DNA from: Thiomicrorhabdus sp.
GTDB taxonomy: Bacteria; Pseudomonadota; Gammaproteobacteria; Thiomicrospirales; Thiomicrospiraceae
Assembly (NCBI RefSeq): GCF_963662555.1
Contig: NZ_OY759719.1
Location: 2,314,985 to 2,378,984, forward strand
Direction: 5' to 3'
DNA: 64,000 nucleotides
The notes under the pieces are model-generated. The model ran no database searches. It worked only from the letters and a program-made list of their open reading frames with translations, and was not told where the DNA came from. This document shows positions 45,876 to 56,118 of this stretch, one piece after another (the first letter of the stretch is position 1; each line of letters starts with the position of its first letter). Both the position numbers and the translations under genes were made by a program.

Positions 45876-48665
45876 ATGGCAGCTGATATTCGTGATAAGC
45901 AGTTAAGGGCACGTGTTAAACTTCTAGGGATTGTCCTTGGAAAAGTAATCACTTCACAAGTAGGTGAAGATACATATAACTCGATTGAAAAACTTCGTAA
46001 AGGTTATATAAGTTTACAAAAAATTGATAATCCAGAATTACGCCAAGAACTTACCGCATTCATTGAGTCTAGAAGTGCAGATGAATTAAATCTAATCATT
46101 CGTGCATTTAACTTGTACTTTAGCTTAGTTAACCTAGCTGAAGAAGAACATCACTACCATGAAAGACAAAGCCAGCTAAAATCAGATGGCCCTCTATGGA
46201 TGGGTTCTGTATTAAATACCGTTGGTGAATTTAAAGAACAAGGCATGGATGCCAATCAAGTTCAAGAACTACTGAACAAACTTCACTATATTCCAGTTTT
46301 TACCGCTCACCCTACTGAATCAAAACGCCGTTCAGTTATGGATAATCTAAGAAGAATCTTCTTGGATATCGGTACACTAAATGAAGCGGATGCATACAAC
46401 AACGAGTATGTAAAAGAATCTCTATATCAACAGCTAGAATCACAAATTCAAGTGCTTTGGCAAACTGACGAAGTACGCCGTCAAAAACCTACTGTCGAAG
46501 ATGAAATCCGTAACGGTATTTACTATTTCCGTAAATCATTATTTGATGCTGTACCAACCGTTTATCGCTATATGGAGCGTGCCTTATCTAAACACTATCC
46601 AGAAGCTGAAATTAAAACACCAAACTTCTTAACCTTTGGTTCTTGGATTGGTGGTGACCGAGATGGTAACCCTTTTGTTACTCACGACACAACAATCAAA
46701 GCCCTTCTTCTTCAGTCTCGTGCCGTAATCTATGAATATAAAAAACGTATATTTGATTTAAGTTCTAAGCTTACCCACTCTCGCTATTTATGTAACATTT
46801 CACAAGAAATCATTAACCGCTCTACGATTGTGGATGCTGACTTAATTGAAGCCGTTTTCAAAAAACGTCCTGAACGTTTTAAAGATGAACCTTACCGTCG
46901 TTTCCTATATTTAATGGAAGGCCGCCTAAGTAAAAACCTTCAATATATAGAAGCCTGGTTAAATGATGAGAAAAAAGACAAATCTTCTTTTGCCTACACC
47001 TCAGAAGATGAACTTTTAGAAGATTTAGAGCTCATTTACACTTCATTGTGTAACCATGGCGATGAAAACGTCGCCAATGAAGAGCTACAAGACTTAATTC
47101 GTTTAGTGAAAACATTTGGTTTTTACTTAATGCGCTTAGATATTCGTCAAGAATCTAATGTACATAGTGATGCTGTTGCCGACCTTCTTTCTCACCTAGA
47201 GATCGACTATAAGAAGTTAAGTGAAACTGAAAAGTTAGACCTGCTCGCTAAGCATGTCGCTTCTGCAACTATTATCGACACTCAACATCTCGAATTAGAC
47301 AAGATGACCACTGAGGTACTTGAAGTATTTAATGTGATTCGTGAGATGCGTAAAGAGATTAGTCCAAAAGCCTTTAACAACTATGTTATCTCAATGACTC
47401 ACGAAGCAAGTCATGTTATGGAAGTGTTATTCTTGGCACACCAAGCAGGACTAGCAGGTTACAACTCTGGTAAACCGTATTGCGATATTGAAATTGCACC
47501 TCTTTTTGAAACCATAGAAGATCTAGAACAAATCGTACCAGTAACCCAAGCTCTATTTGAAAACGCAACTTATAAAGCACTTCTACAAGCATCTGGTAAC
47601 CAACAAGAAATTATGTTGGGTTATTCTGATTCAGCGAAAGATGGCGGTAACCTATCTTCAGCATGGAGTTTATACCAAGCTCAACAACAAATTATGAAGT
47701 TAGCCGATGCTCACGGCGTTGACTGTCGATTATTCCACGGTCGTGGTGGGACAGTTGGTCGTGGTGGAGGCCCTACTCACTTTGCTATTCTTTCTCAGCC
47801 AACAGGTACCGTTCGTGGTTCGATTAAGTTTACCGAACAAGGTGAAGTACTTTCTTATAAATACAGCAATTCAGAAACCGCAATGTATGAATTGTCTTTA
47901 GGGGTTACAGGCTTAATGAAAGCCAGTACATGTCTAGTGTCTGACATTAAAGAAGATCATCCTAAATATCTAGAAACGATGAAGACTTTAGCTAAAGATG
48001 GTGAACATTGTTTCAGAGAATTAACTGATCACACTAAAGGATTCTTTGAGTTTTTCTATGAAGCGACTCCTGTTACTGAAATTGGTTTACTTAATATTGG
48101 ATCACGTCCGTCGCACCGTAAAAAAGGCAACCTTTCTAAATCATCAATTCGTGCAATTCCGTGGATTTTTGGATGGGCTCAAGCTCGTCTTACCTTCCCT
48201 GCGTGGCAAGGAACAGGATATGCACTTGATAATTGGATAAACCAACATAGTGATGCAGAACTTAAAGAGATGCACGAAAATTGGCCTTTCTTTAGAGCAT
48301 TATTAAGCAATATTCAGATGGCGTTATTCAAAACCGATTTAACCATTGGTAAAGAGTACAGCAAACTTGGTCAAAACCAAGAAGATGCACAAAAAATCTA
48401 TAATATGATTTCTGAAGAACATAAACGTGCAGTAAAACGCATTTTAGAAATTACCGGTAATGAATACCTAATGGCCGAAACACCTACAATTGCCCTCTCT
48501 CTTAAGAGACGCAACCCATATTTGGTGCCATTAAACAATATTCAAATAGCCCTACTTGCTCGTTACAAAGCCGTAGATGCAACCGATGAAGAACGTGATA
48601 TTTGGTTAACACCTCTACTTAACAGCATTAATGCTATTGCTGCTGGTATGCGTAATACAGGGTAA
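45876..48665 (+). CDS. ppc: Phosphoenolpyruvate carboxylase
   Basis: The 929-residue enzyme adds bicarbonate to PEP to give oxaloacetate. Motifs include VFTAHPTESKRRSVMDN with the catalytic His, TFGSWIGGDRDGNPFVT, MLGYSDSAKDGGNLSSAW, FHGRGGTVGRGGGPTHFAI and the C-terminal RNPYLVPLNNIQIALL. Length and C-terminus are normal for a bacterial PEPC (about 880-930). It replenishes the TCA cycle and supplies oxaloacetate for aspartate, the precursor of the panD product. Confidence 0.97.
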   Translation: MAADIRDKQLRARVKLLGIVLGKVITSQVGEDTYNSIEKLRKGYISLQKIDNPELRQELTAFIESRSADELNLIIRAFNLYFSLVNLAEEEHHYHERQSQLKSDGPLWMGSVLNTVGEFKEQGMDANQVQELLNKLHYIPVFTAHPTESKRRSVMDNLRRIFLDIGTLNEADAYNNEYVKESLYQQLESQIQVLWQTDEVRRQKPTVEDEIRNGIYYFRKSLFDAVPTVYRYMERALSKHYPEAEIKTPNFLTFGSWIGGDRDGNPFVTHDTTIKALLLQSRAVIYEYKKRIFDLSSKLTHSRYLCNISQEIINRSTIVDADLIEAVFKKRPERFKDEPYRRFLYLMEGRLSKNLQYIEAWLNDEKKDKSSFAYTSEDELLEDLELIYTSLCNHGDENVANEELQDLIRLVKTFGFYLMRLDIRQESNVHSDAVADLLSHLEIDYKKLSETEKLDLLAKHVASATIIDTQHLELDKMTTEVLEVFNVIREMRKEISPKAFNNYVISMTHEASHVMEVLFLAHQAGLAGYNSGKPYCDIEIAPLFETIEDLEQIVPVTQALFENATYKALLQASGNQQEIMLGYSDSAKDGGNLSSAWSLYQAQQQIMKLADAHGVDCRLFHGRGGTVGRGGGPTHFAILSQPTGTVRGSIKFTEQGEVLSYKYSNSETAMYELSLGVTGLMKASTCLVSDIKEDHPKYLETMKTLAKDGEHCFRELTDHTKGFFEFFYEATPVTEIGLLNIGSRPSHRKKGNLSKSSIRAIPWIFGWAQARLTFPAWQGTGYALDNWINQHSDAELKEMHENWPFFRALLSNIQMALFKTDLTIGKEYSKLGQNQEDAQKIYNMISEEHKRAVKRILEITGNEYLMAETPTIALSLKRRNPYLVPLNNIQIALLARYKAVDATDEERDIWLTPLLNSINAIAAGMRNTG

Positions 48666-48688
48666 ATTAATCACATTATTAAGCCTAT

Positions 48689-48715
48689 AAACCCCGTTCT
48701 ATCCGGGGTTTTTTT
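48689..48715 (+). terminator. Intrinsic terminator after ppc
   Basis: AACCCCG pairs with CGGGGTT around TTCTATC and is followed by a run of seven T. Confidence 0.88.
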
Positions 48716-48771
48716 ATTGCCTCAAATCCGCAAATATATTTGTTTATAGCTCAACAAACTAAACTTAATCA

Positions 48772-48800
48772 TTAGAATTTTGTAAAAAAAACAGTATAAT
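48772..48800 (+). promoter_or_regulatory. Sigma-70-type promoter for panD
   Basis: TTAGAA, 17 bases, TATAAT (exact -10). The start lies 93 bases downstream. Confidence 0.45.
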
Positions 48801-48893
48801 GTCGTGCTAAAAATTAATTTTTCGCAGTTTACTGTTTAACTAGGCTTTAAACTGAGTGATGGTGATCCCATTCTTCGAACTAAAGAGAATCTT

Positions 48894-49292
48894 ATGCAAG
48901 TTACACTACTAAAATCGAAATTACATCGTGTTACAACCACTCATGCCGAACTCGATTATGAAGGTTCTTGTGCCATTGATGGGCATCTGTTAGATGTAGC
49001 TGGCATTCGTGAGTACGAACAAATTCAAATATATAACGTGAATAATGGCGAACGCTTTACCACATATGCGATTCGTGCTGAAGATAATAGCGGTATCATT
49101 TCTGTGAACGGTGCTGCAGCTCATAAAGCTAATCCACAAGACTTATTGATTATTGCTACCTATGCTTCTATGGATGAAGCAGAAGCGGATAACTTTAAGC
49201 CGAAGTTAGTCTATTTCAATGAAAAGAATGAGATTACACATACACGTAATACCATCCCAACACAGATGGCAGATGTCTCTAAAGCCAGCTAA
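48894..49292 (+). CDS. panD: Aspartate 1-decarboxylase PanD
   Basis: The 132-residue proenzyme makes beta-alanine from aspartate for pantothenate. The self-cleavage site Gly-Ser is in [13 protein letters not shown] (residues 24/25), giving a pyruvoyl Ser; Tyr and Arg residues of the active site are present ([22 protein letters not shown]). The other pan genes (panB, panC) lie 1.7 kb away on the opposite strand beyond motAB, so the pathway is nearby but not one operon. Confidence 0.96.
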   Translation: MQVTLLKSKLHRVTTTHAELDYEGSCAIDGHLLDVAGIREYEQIQIYNVNNGERFTTYAIRAEDNSGIISVNGAAAHKANPQDLLIIATYASMDEAEADNFKPKLVYFNEKNEITHTRNTIPTQMADVSKAS

Positions 49293-49350
49293 TATAGCTA
49301 GTAGTTTTATTATTCTAAATCTTTTATTTTTCTATATTATTAGATATAAC

Positions 49351-49378
49351 AAAAAACCGACTATAAGTCGGTTTTTTT
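49351..49378. terminator. Bidirectional terminator between panD and motB
   Basis: AAAAAACCGACT and AGTCGGTTTTTT form a perfect stem around ATA; convergent genes flank it. Confidence 0.9.
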
Positions 49379-49408
49379 GTAATCAAACAGCTGCTCTAAT
49401 CAAATCAA

Positions 49409-50158
49409 CTATTTGGGTCTAAACTTTTCTGGTGTAATTAAGATTTCTACCCGTCTGTTTTTAGCATAATCTTCTTCCGTTGTGCCCGTAGAAACCGGTT
49501 GAGTATCTGCCAAACCAATTGCTTGAGCCTGCTCTGGCCTAATCGCATTATCACTGACCAACTGTTCAATAACACTTGCCGCTCTAGCACTTGAAAGCTC
49601 CCAATTTGACTTAAAACGACCGCCTGAAATTGGTTGGCTATCAGTATGTCCAACAACCTGTAATGCTACCTTTTCATCCCTAAACTGAAAAAACTTTTTT
49701 AACAGCACAATAAAACGTTGTTTTAAATCTGCACTTCCTGGATCAAAGGCTATTTGTTCAGGAAAAACTAATCTGATTTGATTATTTTCTTTGTCATAAT
49801 TAATTTTAATTTCACTATTTTTGCCCGCTTCCGAATAGGTCTTAATCAAACTTTTATAAAGCGGTTGCAAGTTATCAATGATTGTTTGCTGAGTGATTTT
49901 CGGTTCAGGTTTTGGTTGCTGAGTTTTTTTAGATTCCGTATCCATAGAAAGCTGGAGAGATTGAAAAAACTGCTCTTGTTCTGGAGTAAGCTCACTTCCA
50001 TTACCCAGTGCTTCACTCAAAGATTCAACTACTGCTTTATATTTTGGCACGTCGGCACTAGACATTGCATATAGCAGAACAAACAAAGCCATTAACAGAG
50101 ACATTAAGTCTGCAAAAGTTGCCAACCAAGCAGGGCCACCTTTAGCCTTCCTCGCCAC
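49409..50158 (-). CDS. motB: Flagellar motor stator protein MotB/PomB
   Basis: The 249-residue stator B subunit has a single N-terminal transmembrane helix with the ion-binding Asp in LATFADLMSLLMALFVLLYAM, and a C-terminal OmpA-like peptidoglycan-binding domain (LQVVGHTDSQPISGGRFKSNWELSSARAASVIEQL, NRRVEILI). The TFADLMSLLM stretch is closer to sodium-type PomB than to enteric MotB; sodium use is inferred. It overlaps motA by 17 bases. Confidence 0.93.
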   Translation of the reverse strand: MARKAKGGPAWLATFADLMSLLMALFVLLYAMSSADVPKYKAVVESLSEALGNGSELTPEQEQFFQSLQLSMDTESKKTQQPKPEPKITQQTIIDNLQPLYKSLIKTYSEAGKNSEIKINYDKENNQIRLVFPEQIAFDPGSADLKQRFIVLLKKFFQFRDEKVALQVVGHTDSQPISGGRFKSNWELSSARAASVIEQLVSDNAIRPEQAQAIGLADTQPVSTGTTEEDYAKNRRVEILITPEKFRPK

Positions 50159-50915
50159 GATCTTTCACCTTTTTATTCATTTGCAGATAAGGGGCTAATA
50201 AGTCACGCATTACTGATGGGTTGTGTCCCTGACCAATGCTATCAATTGCTTCAATAATTAATAGCTCTCTTTCTGATTCATTTTGCACCCAAGACTCAAT
50301 TTTATCGGCAACAGGCAAAGCAAACAGATTGGCAATCATCGCTCCATAAAGAGTTGTTAACATGGCCACTGCCATTGCTGGTCCAATGGCAGAAGGATCA
50401 CTTAAGTTAGACAACATTTGTATTAACCCAACCAGAGTCCCTATCATTCCAAATGCTGGTGCAGCATCACCAACAGAGCGAAAAACACCAGCACTCGTCT
50501 CTGCTTTCTCTATGAGGAGTTTATTTTTTTCCCTTAATGTCTGTTTAACCAAGTCTAAAGAATAACCATCAACAATCATTCTTACACCTGTTTGATAAAA
50601 GTAATTGTTGACTTCGTAACTCTCCATAGCCAACACACCTTTACTTCTGACTATGCGTAACAGGTCTTCGGTAATATCAACCAGTTCATTAAAATCTCTT
50701 ACTTCTGAAGAGACTTTTAACACACTAAAAGACATGCCTATGGCTTTAAAACTATCAGCCATAGAGTAGCGAATCATGGTCGCGGCAACCGTACCACCCA
50801 CAACAATCATCATGCCTGGTAGGTTAATAAACATACCAATAGACGAACCCATAGCCATGGCCATGAGAACAATAGCAATACCAGCGACTAAACCAATTAA
50901 TGTCGAAAAACTCAT
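50142..50915 (-). CDS. motA: Flagellar motor stator protein MotA/PomA
   Basis: About 257 residues with four transmembrane helices and the PomA-type start SFSTLIGLVAGIAIVLMAM, GGTVAATMIRY and the conserved GDAAPAFGMIGTLVGLIQML and LTTLYGAMIANLFALPVADKI. It forms the ion channel with MotB. I start at the ATG at 50915, which gives the standard PomA N-terminus; a longer frame adds 24 unlikely residues. FlgT and FlgP in the window match a Vibrio-type sodium motor. Confidence 0.93.
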   Translation of the reverse strand: MSFSTLIGLVAGIAIVLMAMAMGSSIGMFINLPGMMIVVGGTVAATMIRYSMADSFKAIGMSFSVLKVSSEVRDFNELVDITEDLLRIVRSKGVLAMESYEVNNYFYQTGVRMIVDGYSLDLVKQTLREKNKLLIEKAETSAGVFRSVGDAAPAFGMIGTLVGLIQMLSNLSDPSAIGPAMAVAMLTTLYGAMIANLFALPVADKIESWVQNESERELLIIEAIDSIGQGHNPSVMRDLLAPYLQMNKKVKDRGEEG

Positions 50916-51009
50916 ATATTTAAAATCGCACTTGTTAAATATTTTAATAAAAGGGTAAGAATTGTTAGGTCGTTTTAAATATAACAACTCATCAAACGTA
51001 TTTTTTGCA

Positions 51010-51870
51010 TTATTTTATTAGCAATATATTGTCCAATAATCGCGTGTTTCCTAATCTAGCAACGCCAAGAATAACTAGGTTTTTATCAAAGGATTTTACA
51101 GGCAATAAAGTATCGGCATCACAAACCTGTATATAGTCAACTTGATCAAATCCTTCTGCTAACAAACTCTGACTTGCCGTATTACACAAATCAATAAAAG
51201 CGTTATTTCCGGATTGAATTGCAGTAGCGATATCTTGTAATAAAGTTTGCAGTTTAGGGGCAATTTTACGTTGCTCTGCAGACAAGTATTGGTTTCTTGA
51301 ACTAAGGGCTAATCCGTCTATATCTCGACCAATAGGAGCTGAAATAATGTCAATTGGCAGTGCCAAATCATCCACCATTGCTTTTATAACCACTAGTTGC
51401 TGGTAATCTTTTTGGCCAAAAATAGCTTTATCAGGCTGCACCATATTAAATAGTTTACAAACAACGGTTGTAACACCATCAAAATGTCCAGGCCTGGTAG
51501 CCCCCTCTAACAGGCCTGTCAAATCGGTTGGCACATGAACACTAGTTTGATTAATTCCTTTTGGATATATTTCATCCACACTCGGATAAAAAACCGCATC
51601 AACCTGCATATCAGCCAATTTTTTTTGGTCAGACTCAAACGTTCTAGGATAAGTTGCAAAGTCTTCATTAGGCCCAAATTGCATTGGGTTTACAAAAATA
51701 CTCACCACGACCTTGTCGCACTTCTGTTGAGCCATTTTAACCAAGCTAAGATGACCATTATGCAAATTCCCCATAGTCGGTACAAAGCCAATGGAATAAC
51801 CTAATTTTTTCCATTCTGATACCTGAACTCGTAGTGGCTTAACTTGTTCTAAGATTTGCATACAATTCAT
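51010..51870 (-). CDS. panC: Pantothenate synthetase PanC
   Basis: The roughly 286-residue enzyme joins pantoate and beta-alanine with ATP. Motifs are GFVPTMGNLHNGHLSLV (HIGH-like), VVSIFVNPMQFGPNEDF, FGQKDYQQL and LALSSRNQYLS (KMSKS-like). ATGs at 51870 and 51861 are both possible. It follows panB by 115 bases. An exact CCAGGCCTGG (51488-51497) is translated inside, with a near copy 22 bases further on. Confidence 0.96.
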   Translation of the reverse strand: MNCMQILEQVKPLRVQVSEWKKLGYSIGFVPTMGNLHNGHLSLVKMAQQKCDKVVVSIFVNPMQFGPNEDFATYPRTFESDQKKLADMQVDAVFYPSVDEIYPKGINQTSVHVPTDLTGLLEGATRPGHFDGVTTVVCKLFNMVQPDKAIFGQKDYQQLVVIKAMVDDLALPIDIISAPIGRDIDGLALSSRNQYLSAEQRKIAPKLQTLLQDIATAIQSGNNAFIDLCNTASQSLLAEGFDQVDYIQVCDADTLLPVKSFDKNLVILGVARLGNTRLLDNILLIK

Positions 51871-51985
51871 TACTCCAGTTAGCTTGATAAATAAAATTCA
51901 CTAAACGATATTTATAAAGTGATACTAAAAACGATAGATTTGAAATTTGAATTGAGGCTAAAAAGAATCTAGCGGCTAATACTAT

Positions 51986-52777
51986 TTAGCCGACTAAATA
52001 CTCTTGTGAAGGAAACTCTGCATTTTTTACCTCGCGGACATAACTAGCTAAAGCCTCTTGAATAGAGTCGGCTTGTTCCATAAAGTTTTTAGAAAACTTT
52101 GGTGTGTTACCCACGGTAATACCTAAAATATCATTCAAAACCAATACTTGACCACTCGTATACAGACCTGAACCAATTCCTATAACAGGAATCGACAAAG
52201 CCTCAGTAATTTCTTTTGCTAATGATTGTGGCACACACTCAAGTACTAACATATCCATACCAGCTTCTTGAAGCTGCAATGCCTCTTTACGCAAACGCTC
52301 TGCAGAAGAATCATCTTTACCTTGCACTTTATAACCGTGTTTTTCTACTGACTGAGGCAAAAGACCAAGATGCCCACAAACAGGAACACCAATTTCAGAC
52401 AAAGCAGATACCGCATTAATGACTCGATTTCCACCTTCTAGTTTTACCATATTTGCCCCCGCCTCTTTCATTAGACGGGCGGCACTTTTAAGGGTTTGCT
52501 CTACAGTGGTATCAGACATAAACGGTAAATCAGCAATACACCAGGCCTGGTGATTTCCTCTCTGAACCATTTTTGTGTGATAAACCATGTCATCTAAAGT
52601 AACGGGTAAAGTTGTTGTATGCCCTTGCACAACCATGCCTAAAGAGTCACCCACCAAAATTACCTCTACACCAGCTTGAGAAACCCAATGGGAAAAGCTT
52701 GCATCATACGCAGTTAAACACGCAATTTTGTTACCTTCTTGATGCATTTTTTTTAGTTTGGAAAGAGTGATTGACAT
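51986..52777 (-). CDS. panB: Ketopantoate hydroxymethyltransferase PanB
   Basis: The 263-residue TIM-barrel enzyme transfers a hydroxymethyl group from methylene-tetrahydrofolate to ketoisovalerate. It shows [32 protein letters not shown], the magnesium ligands in VGDSLG and [18 protein letters not shown] and VIGIGSG. It lies before panC on the same strand. Exact CCAGGCCTGG at 52541-52550 is translated within it. Confidence 0.96.
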   Translation of the reverse strand: MSITLSKLKKMHQEGNKIACLTAYDASFSHWVSQAGVEVILVGDSLGMVVQGHTTTLPVTLDDMVYHTKMVQRGNHQAWCIADLPFMSDTTVEQTLKSAARLMKEAGANMVKLEGGNRVINAVSALSEIGVPVCGHLGLLPQSVEKHGYKVQGKDDSSAERLRKEALQLQEAGMDMLVLECVPQSLAKEITEALSIPVIGIGSGLYTSGQVLVLNDILGITVGNTPKFSKNFMEQADSIQEALASYVREVKNAEFPSQEYLVG

Positions 52778-52901
52778 ATTGATTCCTAAAATGAAAAGCC
52801 CAACTATTGTCTTATAGTAAATTTTGATATGCAGGCTTAAACAGGTTATTTTTGAATATAGATATTATATTGAATTTATAGTTGCCTGATAAAAAATCAG
52901 A

Positions 52902-53387
52902 CTAATTAAGAGTCATAAGATAAGACTCATCAAGATTATCTAACAAATCTGTAACTAAACCTTTACCAGGAATGACCAGGCCTGGAGAAATTTCTGCTAG
53001 TGGTACCAGAACAAAATCTCGTAAAGCAATTTGAGAATGCGGCACGATTAAAGTCTCGGTTTCAATGAGTTGCTCGCCATAAAGCAAGATATCTAAATCA
53101 ATCACTCGCTCACCCCAATGACGTTTTTTTATTCGCCCTTGTTCTTGCTCTATTTTTTGCAATGAAAGCAACAATTCTTGAGGCGATAATTCAGATTGGA
53201 TTTTACATACTGCATTTACAAAATCTGGTTGATCTTGCGGGCCCAAAGGTTTTGAACCATAAAAAGAGGAACACTGATCGAGGTGAGTTTTAGGCAATAC
53301 CGAAATAGATTTTAAAGCTTTTTTTAATTGCTCAACTGGGTTAGCAAGGTTGCTACCCAGTCCAAGATAAATAGTATTGTTAGACAT
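52902..53387 (-). CDS. folK: 6-hydroxymethyl-7,8-dihydropterin pyrophosphokinase FolK
   Basis: The roughly 161-residue folate-pathway enzyme shows IYLGLGSNLANPVEQLKKAL, FYGSKPLGPQDQPDFVNAV, and the signature RWGER-like RHWGERVIDLDILLYG, followed by VPHSQIALRDFVLVPLAEI. I start at MSNNTIYLGLG (53387). It lies 18 bases after pcnB, the usual pcnB-folK-panBC order of gammaproteobacteria. Confidence 0.95.
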   Translation of the reverse strand: MSNNTIYLGLGSNLANPVEQLKKALKSISVLPKTHLDQCSSFYGSKPLGPQDQPDFVNAVCKIQSELSPQELLLSLQKIEQEQGRIKKRHWGERVIDLDILLYGEQLIETETLIVPHSQIALRDFVLVPLAEISPGLVIPGKGLVTDLLDNLDESYLMTLN

Positions 53388-53405
53388 TAACAAACCAATT
53401 TCAGG

Positions 53406-54878
53406 TTAGCTTTTTGATTCAGCAGACTGACTGCGTTTTCTGTAAAAATTACGATTACGACGAACACGTTTTTTGCGTTGTGGTTTTTCAACTGAATTGG
53501 CAAAAGCCACTTGTTCAACCGGGTCTTTTTCTTGATAAGTTGTCCACCAGTCAAATATTGATTGAACTTCAGATTCACCAGCAGCCACCCTAACACCTAA
53601 GAAATCATAAGCCGCTCTAAAACGTGGATGCTCCATCAATTTCTGTGCTCGATCACCATGACGTTTAGGCAAACGGTGTTGTAAATTCCAGATATCTCGC
53701 ATTTGAGCCGTAAAACGTTTAGGAATTGCAGTACGTTTAATTTGTTGTTCAATCACATCATTAGCGGCGGCAAAAAAAGCATCCTGATGAGCAAACCCTT
53801 CATCTAAAAAGAACTGTTTACGCTTTAACATTGGCTCCCAAAGCATTGCTGAAAACAAAAACGCTGGATTAACCGACTTGCCTTCTTGAATACGACTATC
53901 GGTACTTTTAAGAGCTTCAATCACCAACATTCTCGGAAAGCCGTCTTTCTCTTCAGACAGAACTTGTTCGGTCAATGGAAATAGATGGTCAAACATATTG
54001 TAGTGGCGTAGCTTTTCAAAAACTTCTACCGCAACACCACTATGAAAGAGTTTTAATACCTCTTCAAACATACGTGCATTAGAAACATCTTGCAAAAGTG
54101 GCGCTAGTTTTACAATCGGCTTTTCAGTTTTTTTCTCTATGTTAAAACCAAGTTTTGAAGCAAATCGAATTGCACGAATCATACGTACAGGGTCTTCACG
54201 ATAGCGTGTTTCCGGATCACCAATTAAGCGAAGTTGGCCTTTTTTAATATCCTCTAAGCCATTTACGTAATCTGTAATAGAAAAGGTTTTAATATCATAA
54301 TATAGAGCGTTTACAGTAAAGTCTCTACGCCAAACATCTTCTTCAATTGTGCCGTAAACGTTATCTCTAAGTAAACGCCCACTATCATCAACTTGTCTAG
54401 CTGGGCCTGATGCTTTTCCATTTCGACCAAAACGATCTTTACGACCATCTCCATCACCCTGGCCTCTAAAGGTGGCTACTTCAATCACCATACGTCCAAA
54501 ACGTACATGAGCTAAGCGAAATCTACGACCTATTAAGCGACAACGTTGTTTAAAAACCGTTTTTACCTGATCTGGCTCTGCACTCGTTACCACATCAAAA
54601 TCTTTAGGCTCAAGACCTAGAAGTAAGTCACGTACGCAACCGCCAACTAAATAACCCTCATAACCTCCACGTTTAAGACCATATAAAACATCCAAGGCGG
54701 CTTTATCAATTTGCGAGCGAGAAATGCCATGCTCTTGACGTTTTACAATAACAGGTGAATTCTTTCCTATTGAATCGTGTTTAGGAAGGGCTTTTGACCT
54801 TGAAAAAAAGGCACTGATTTTACGAATAATTCGTTGCATATAGGGATATAAATTTGTGTTCAAAGAATAGGGTTTCAT
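53406..54878 (-). CDS. pcnB: Poly(A) polymerase I
   Basis: The 490-residue class II nucleotidyltransferase adds 3' poly(A) tails that target RNA for decay. It has YEGYLVGGCVRDLLLGLEPKDFDVVTSAEP with the catalytic Asp pair, the RRFRLAHVRF segment, RRDFTVNALYYDI, and the C-terminal basic tail (RKKRVRRNRNFYRKR). The basic tail and length distinguish it from CCA-adding enzymes. The start at 54878 gives about 60 residues before the catalytic domain; a later ATG is possible. Confidence 0.94.
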   Translation of the reverse strand: MKPYSLNTNLYPYMQRIIRKISAFFSRSKALPKHDSIGKNSPVIVKRQEHGISRSQIDKAALDVLYGLKRGGYEGYLVGGCVRDLLLGLEPKDFDVVTSAEPDQVKTVFKQRCRLIGRRFRLAHVRFGRMVIEVATFRGQGDGDGRKDRFGRNGKASGPARQVDDSGRLLRDNVYGTIEEDVWRRDFTVNALYYDIKTFSITDYVNGLEDIKKGQLRLIGDPETRYREDPVRMIRAIRFASKLGFNIEKKTEKPIVKLAPLLQDVSNARMFEEVLKLFHSGVAVEVFEKLRHYNMFDHLFPLTEQVLSEEKDGFPRMLVIEALKSTDSRIQEGKSVNPAFLFSAMLWEPMLKRKQFFLDEGFAHQDAFFAAANDVIEQQIKRTAIPKRFTAQMRDIWNLQHRLPKRHGDRAQKLMEHPRFRAAYDFLGVRVAAGESEVQSIFDWWTTYQEKDPVEQVAFANSVEKPQRKKRVRRNRNFYRKRSQSAESKS

Positions 54879-54960
54879 TTTAGCGTGTTTTAGAGATACT
54901 GCAATGAATTCAATTGATTTTTAGCATATTAGCTCAGATTAACTGAACTTTATTGCTTAA

Positions 54961-54992
54961 TTAGAATATCTATTCTAGAATAAGCATTCTAA
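54961..54992. promoter_or_regulatory. Probable operator of the TetR-type regulator
   Basis: TTAGAAT and ATTCTAA flank a central TATTCTAGAATA palindrome, giving nested half-sites 28 bases before the regulator gene. TetR-family proteins commonly bind such dyads in their own promoter. Confidence 0.5.
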
Positions 54993-55019
54993 ATCTAAAG
55001 CCTGTTATCAAAAAGAGTT

Positions 55020-55625
55020 ATGATGCAAACCTTTCTAATCAACGAAAACTTGTCTAAAACCCAAATTAAAATTTTACACAGTGCATTAGTGTTATTTGTA
55101 GAAAAAGGTTTTTTCAACACCTCTATTCCTGAGATAGTAAAACATTCAAAAATCAGTACTGGCTCTATTTATCATGCGTTTAAGGATAAGCAAACCATTG
55201 CTGAAACACTGATGCAAACTTTACTAAGCCAAATCACCCGAGAACAACAAAATATTCTCAGAGAATACTCTTCCAGTTGGGACCGTTTTTATACTCTTTC
55301 TAAATGGATGATTGACACGGCTGAATTACATCCTGAGGTAATGCAATTTATTTTAACGGCTCGTCACAAAGAGTTTATGCCACAGATTCCGCCCATTTGC
55401 TCTTCTCAACCGTTCTTAACATTACGTGACGTTATCTCTCAAGGCATGGAAGAAGGCAGCTTGGTAAAAATGGACGTTATGGTTGCTAGTGCTAGCACTT
55501 TTGGTGGCGTATTACGTTTAGTACAACTTGGTTTAGACAATATGCTAGAACGCCCATTACCAAGCTATCTTGATGAAATTACAACCACTTGCTGGCGAAG
55601 CATTGCCATTGAAAAAATTGAATAA
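55020..55625 (+). CDS. TetR-family transcription regulator
   Basis: The 201-residue regulator has the N-terminal helix-turn-helix IKILHSALVLFVEKGFFNTSIPEIVKHSKISTGSIYHAFKDKQTIAETL, a full TetR motif with the recognition helix GSIYHAF. The C-terminal ligand domain (about 80-200) is not recognisable beyond family level. It is followed by a membrane protein gene and an exported metallo-beta-lactamase-fold gene in the same direction, which it probably regulates. The ligand is unknown. Confidence 0.88.
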   Translation: MMQTFLINENLSKTQIKILHSALVLFVEKGFFNTSIPEIVKHSKISTGSIYHAFKDKQTIAETLMQTLLSQITREQQNILREYSSSWDRFYTLSKWMIDTAELHPEVMQFILTARHKEFMPQIPPICSSQPFLTLRDVISQGMEEGSLVKMDVMVASASTFGGVLRLVQLGLDNMLERPLPSYLDEITTTCWRSIAIEKIE

Positions 55626-55690
55626 TTTTAAAAAAACCTATAAACAACCTACTTGAGTCATACCAAGTTACTAACCATAAAGAGCATAAA

Positions 55691-56107
55691 ATGTTTACAT
55701 CAAAATTTAATTTAATCTGGGTCTACTGGGCCATTACTGATTTACTATTAATTGCAGGAGTTACTATTGAACCTCAAGCACTTATGTGGGCGATAATTTT
55801 TAATGTTATTCAAGTCATTCACTTTTTTTGGTTAACACCAAAAATATCAAACTTTGCAGTACAAGTTAGATTAGCGTATTTACTTTTATTGATAATGGCT
55901 ATGTATCCACCACTGTATTTTATTTTCTACCTTCAAATTATTGGTACAACAGCAATGGTCTTGTTGAACTATTGTTTTTTAGCCCGATTTATGTCGCTGA
56001 TGCCTTGGAACACCACCCAGGCTTATAGCATTCAATCTATTGTTAACACTTTTTTCTCTAAACCTGTAAAAGGCAGTGTTCAGCAGTCAAAACACCCCGT
56101 GCACTAA
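55691..56107 (+). CDS. Small integral membrane protein, function unknown
   Basis: The 138-residue protein has about four hydrophobic helices (WAITDLLLIAGVTI, LMWAIIFNVIQVIHFFWL, LAYLLLLIMAMYPPLYFIFYLQII, MVLLNYCFLARFMSLM). I do not recognise a family. It starts 65 bases after the TetR gene and ends 11 bases before the MBL-fold gene, so all three are likely one operon. Confidence 0.65.
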   Translation: MFTSKFNLIWVYWAITDLLLIAGVTIEPQALMWAIIFNVIQVIHFFWLTPKISNFAVQVRLAYLLLLIMAMYPPLYFIFYLQIIGTTAMVLLNYCFLARFMSLMPWNTTQAYSIQSIVNTFFSKPVKGSVQQSKHPVH

Positions 56108-56118
56108 AGGAGTTCGTC

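Noticed and set aside
50295-50312. GCCGATAA on the minus strand inside motA as a sigma-28 promoter
   Set aside because: No TAAAG-like element lies at 10-11 bases, and it is within conserved coding sequence.
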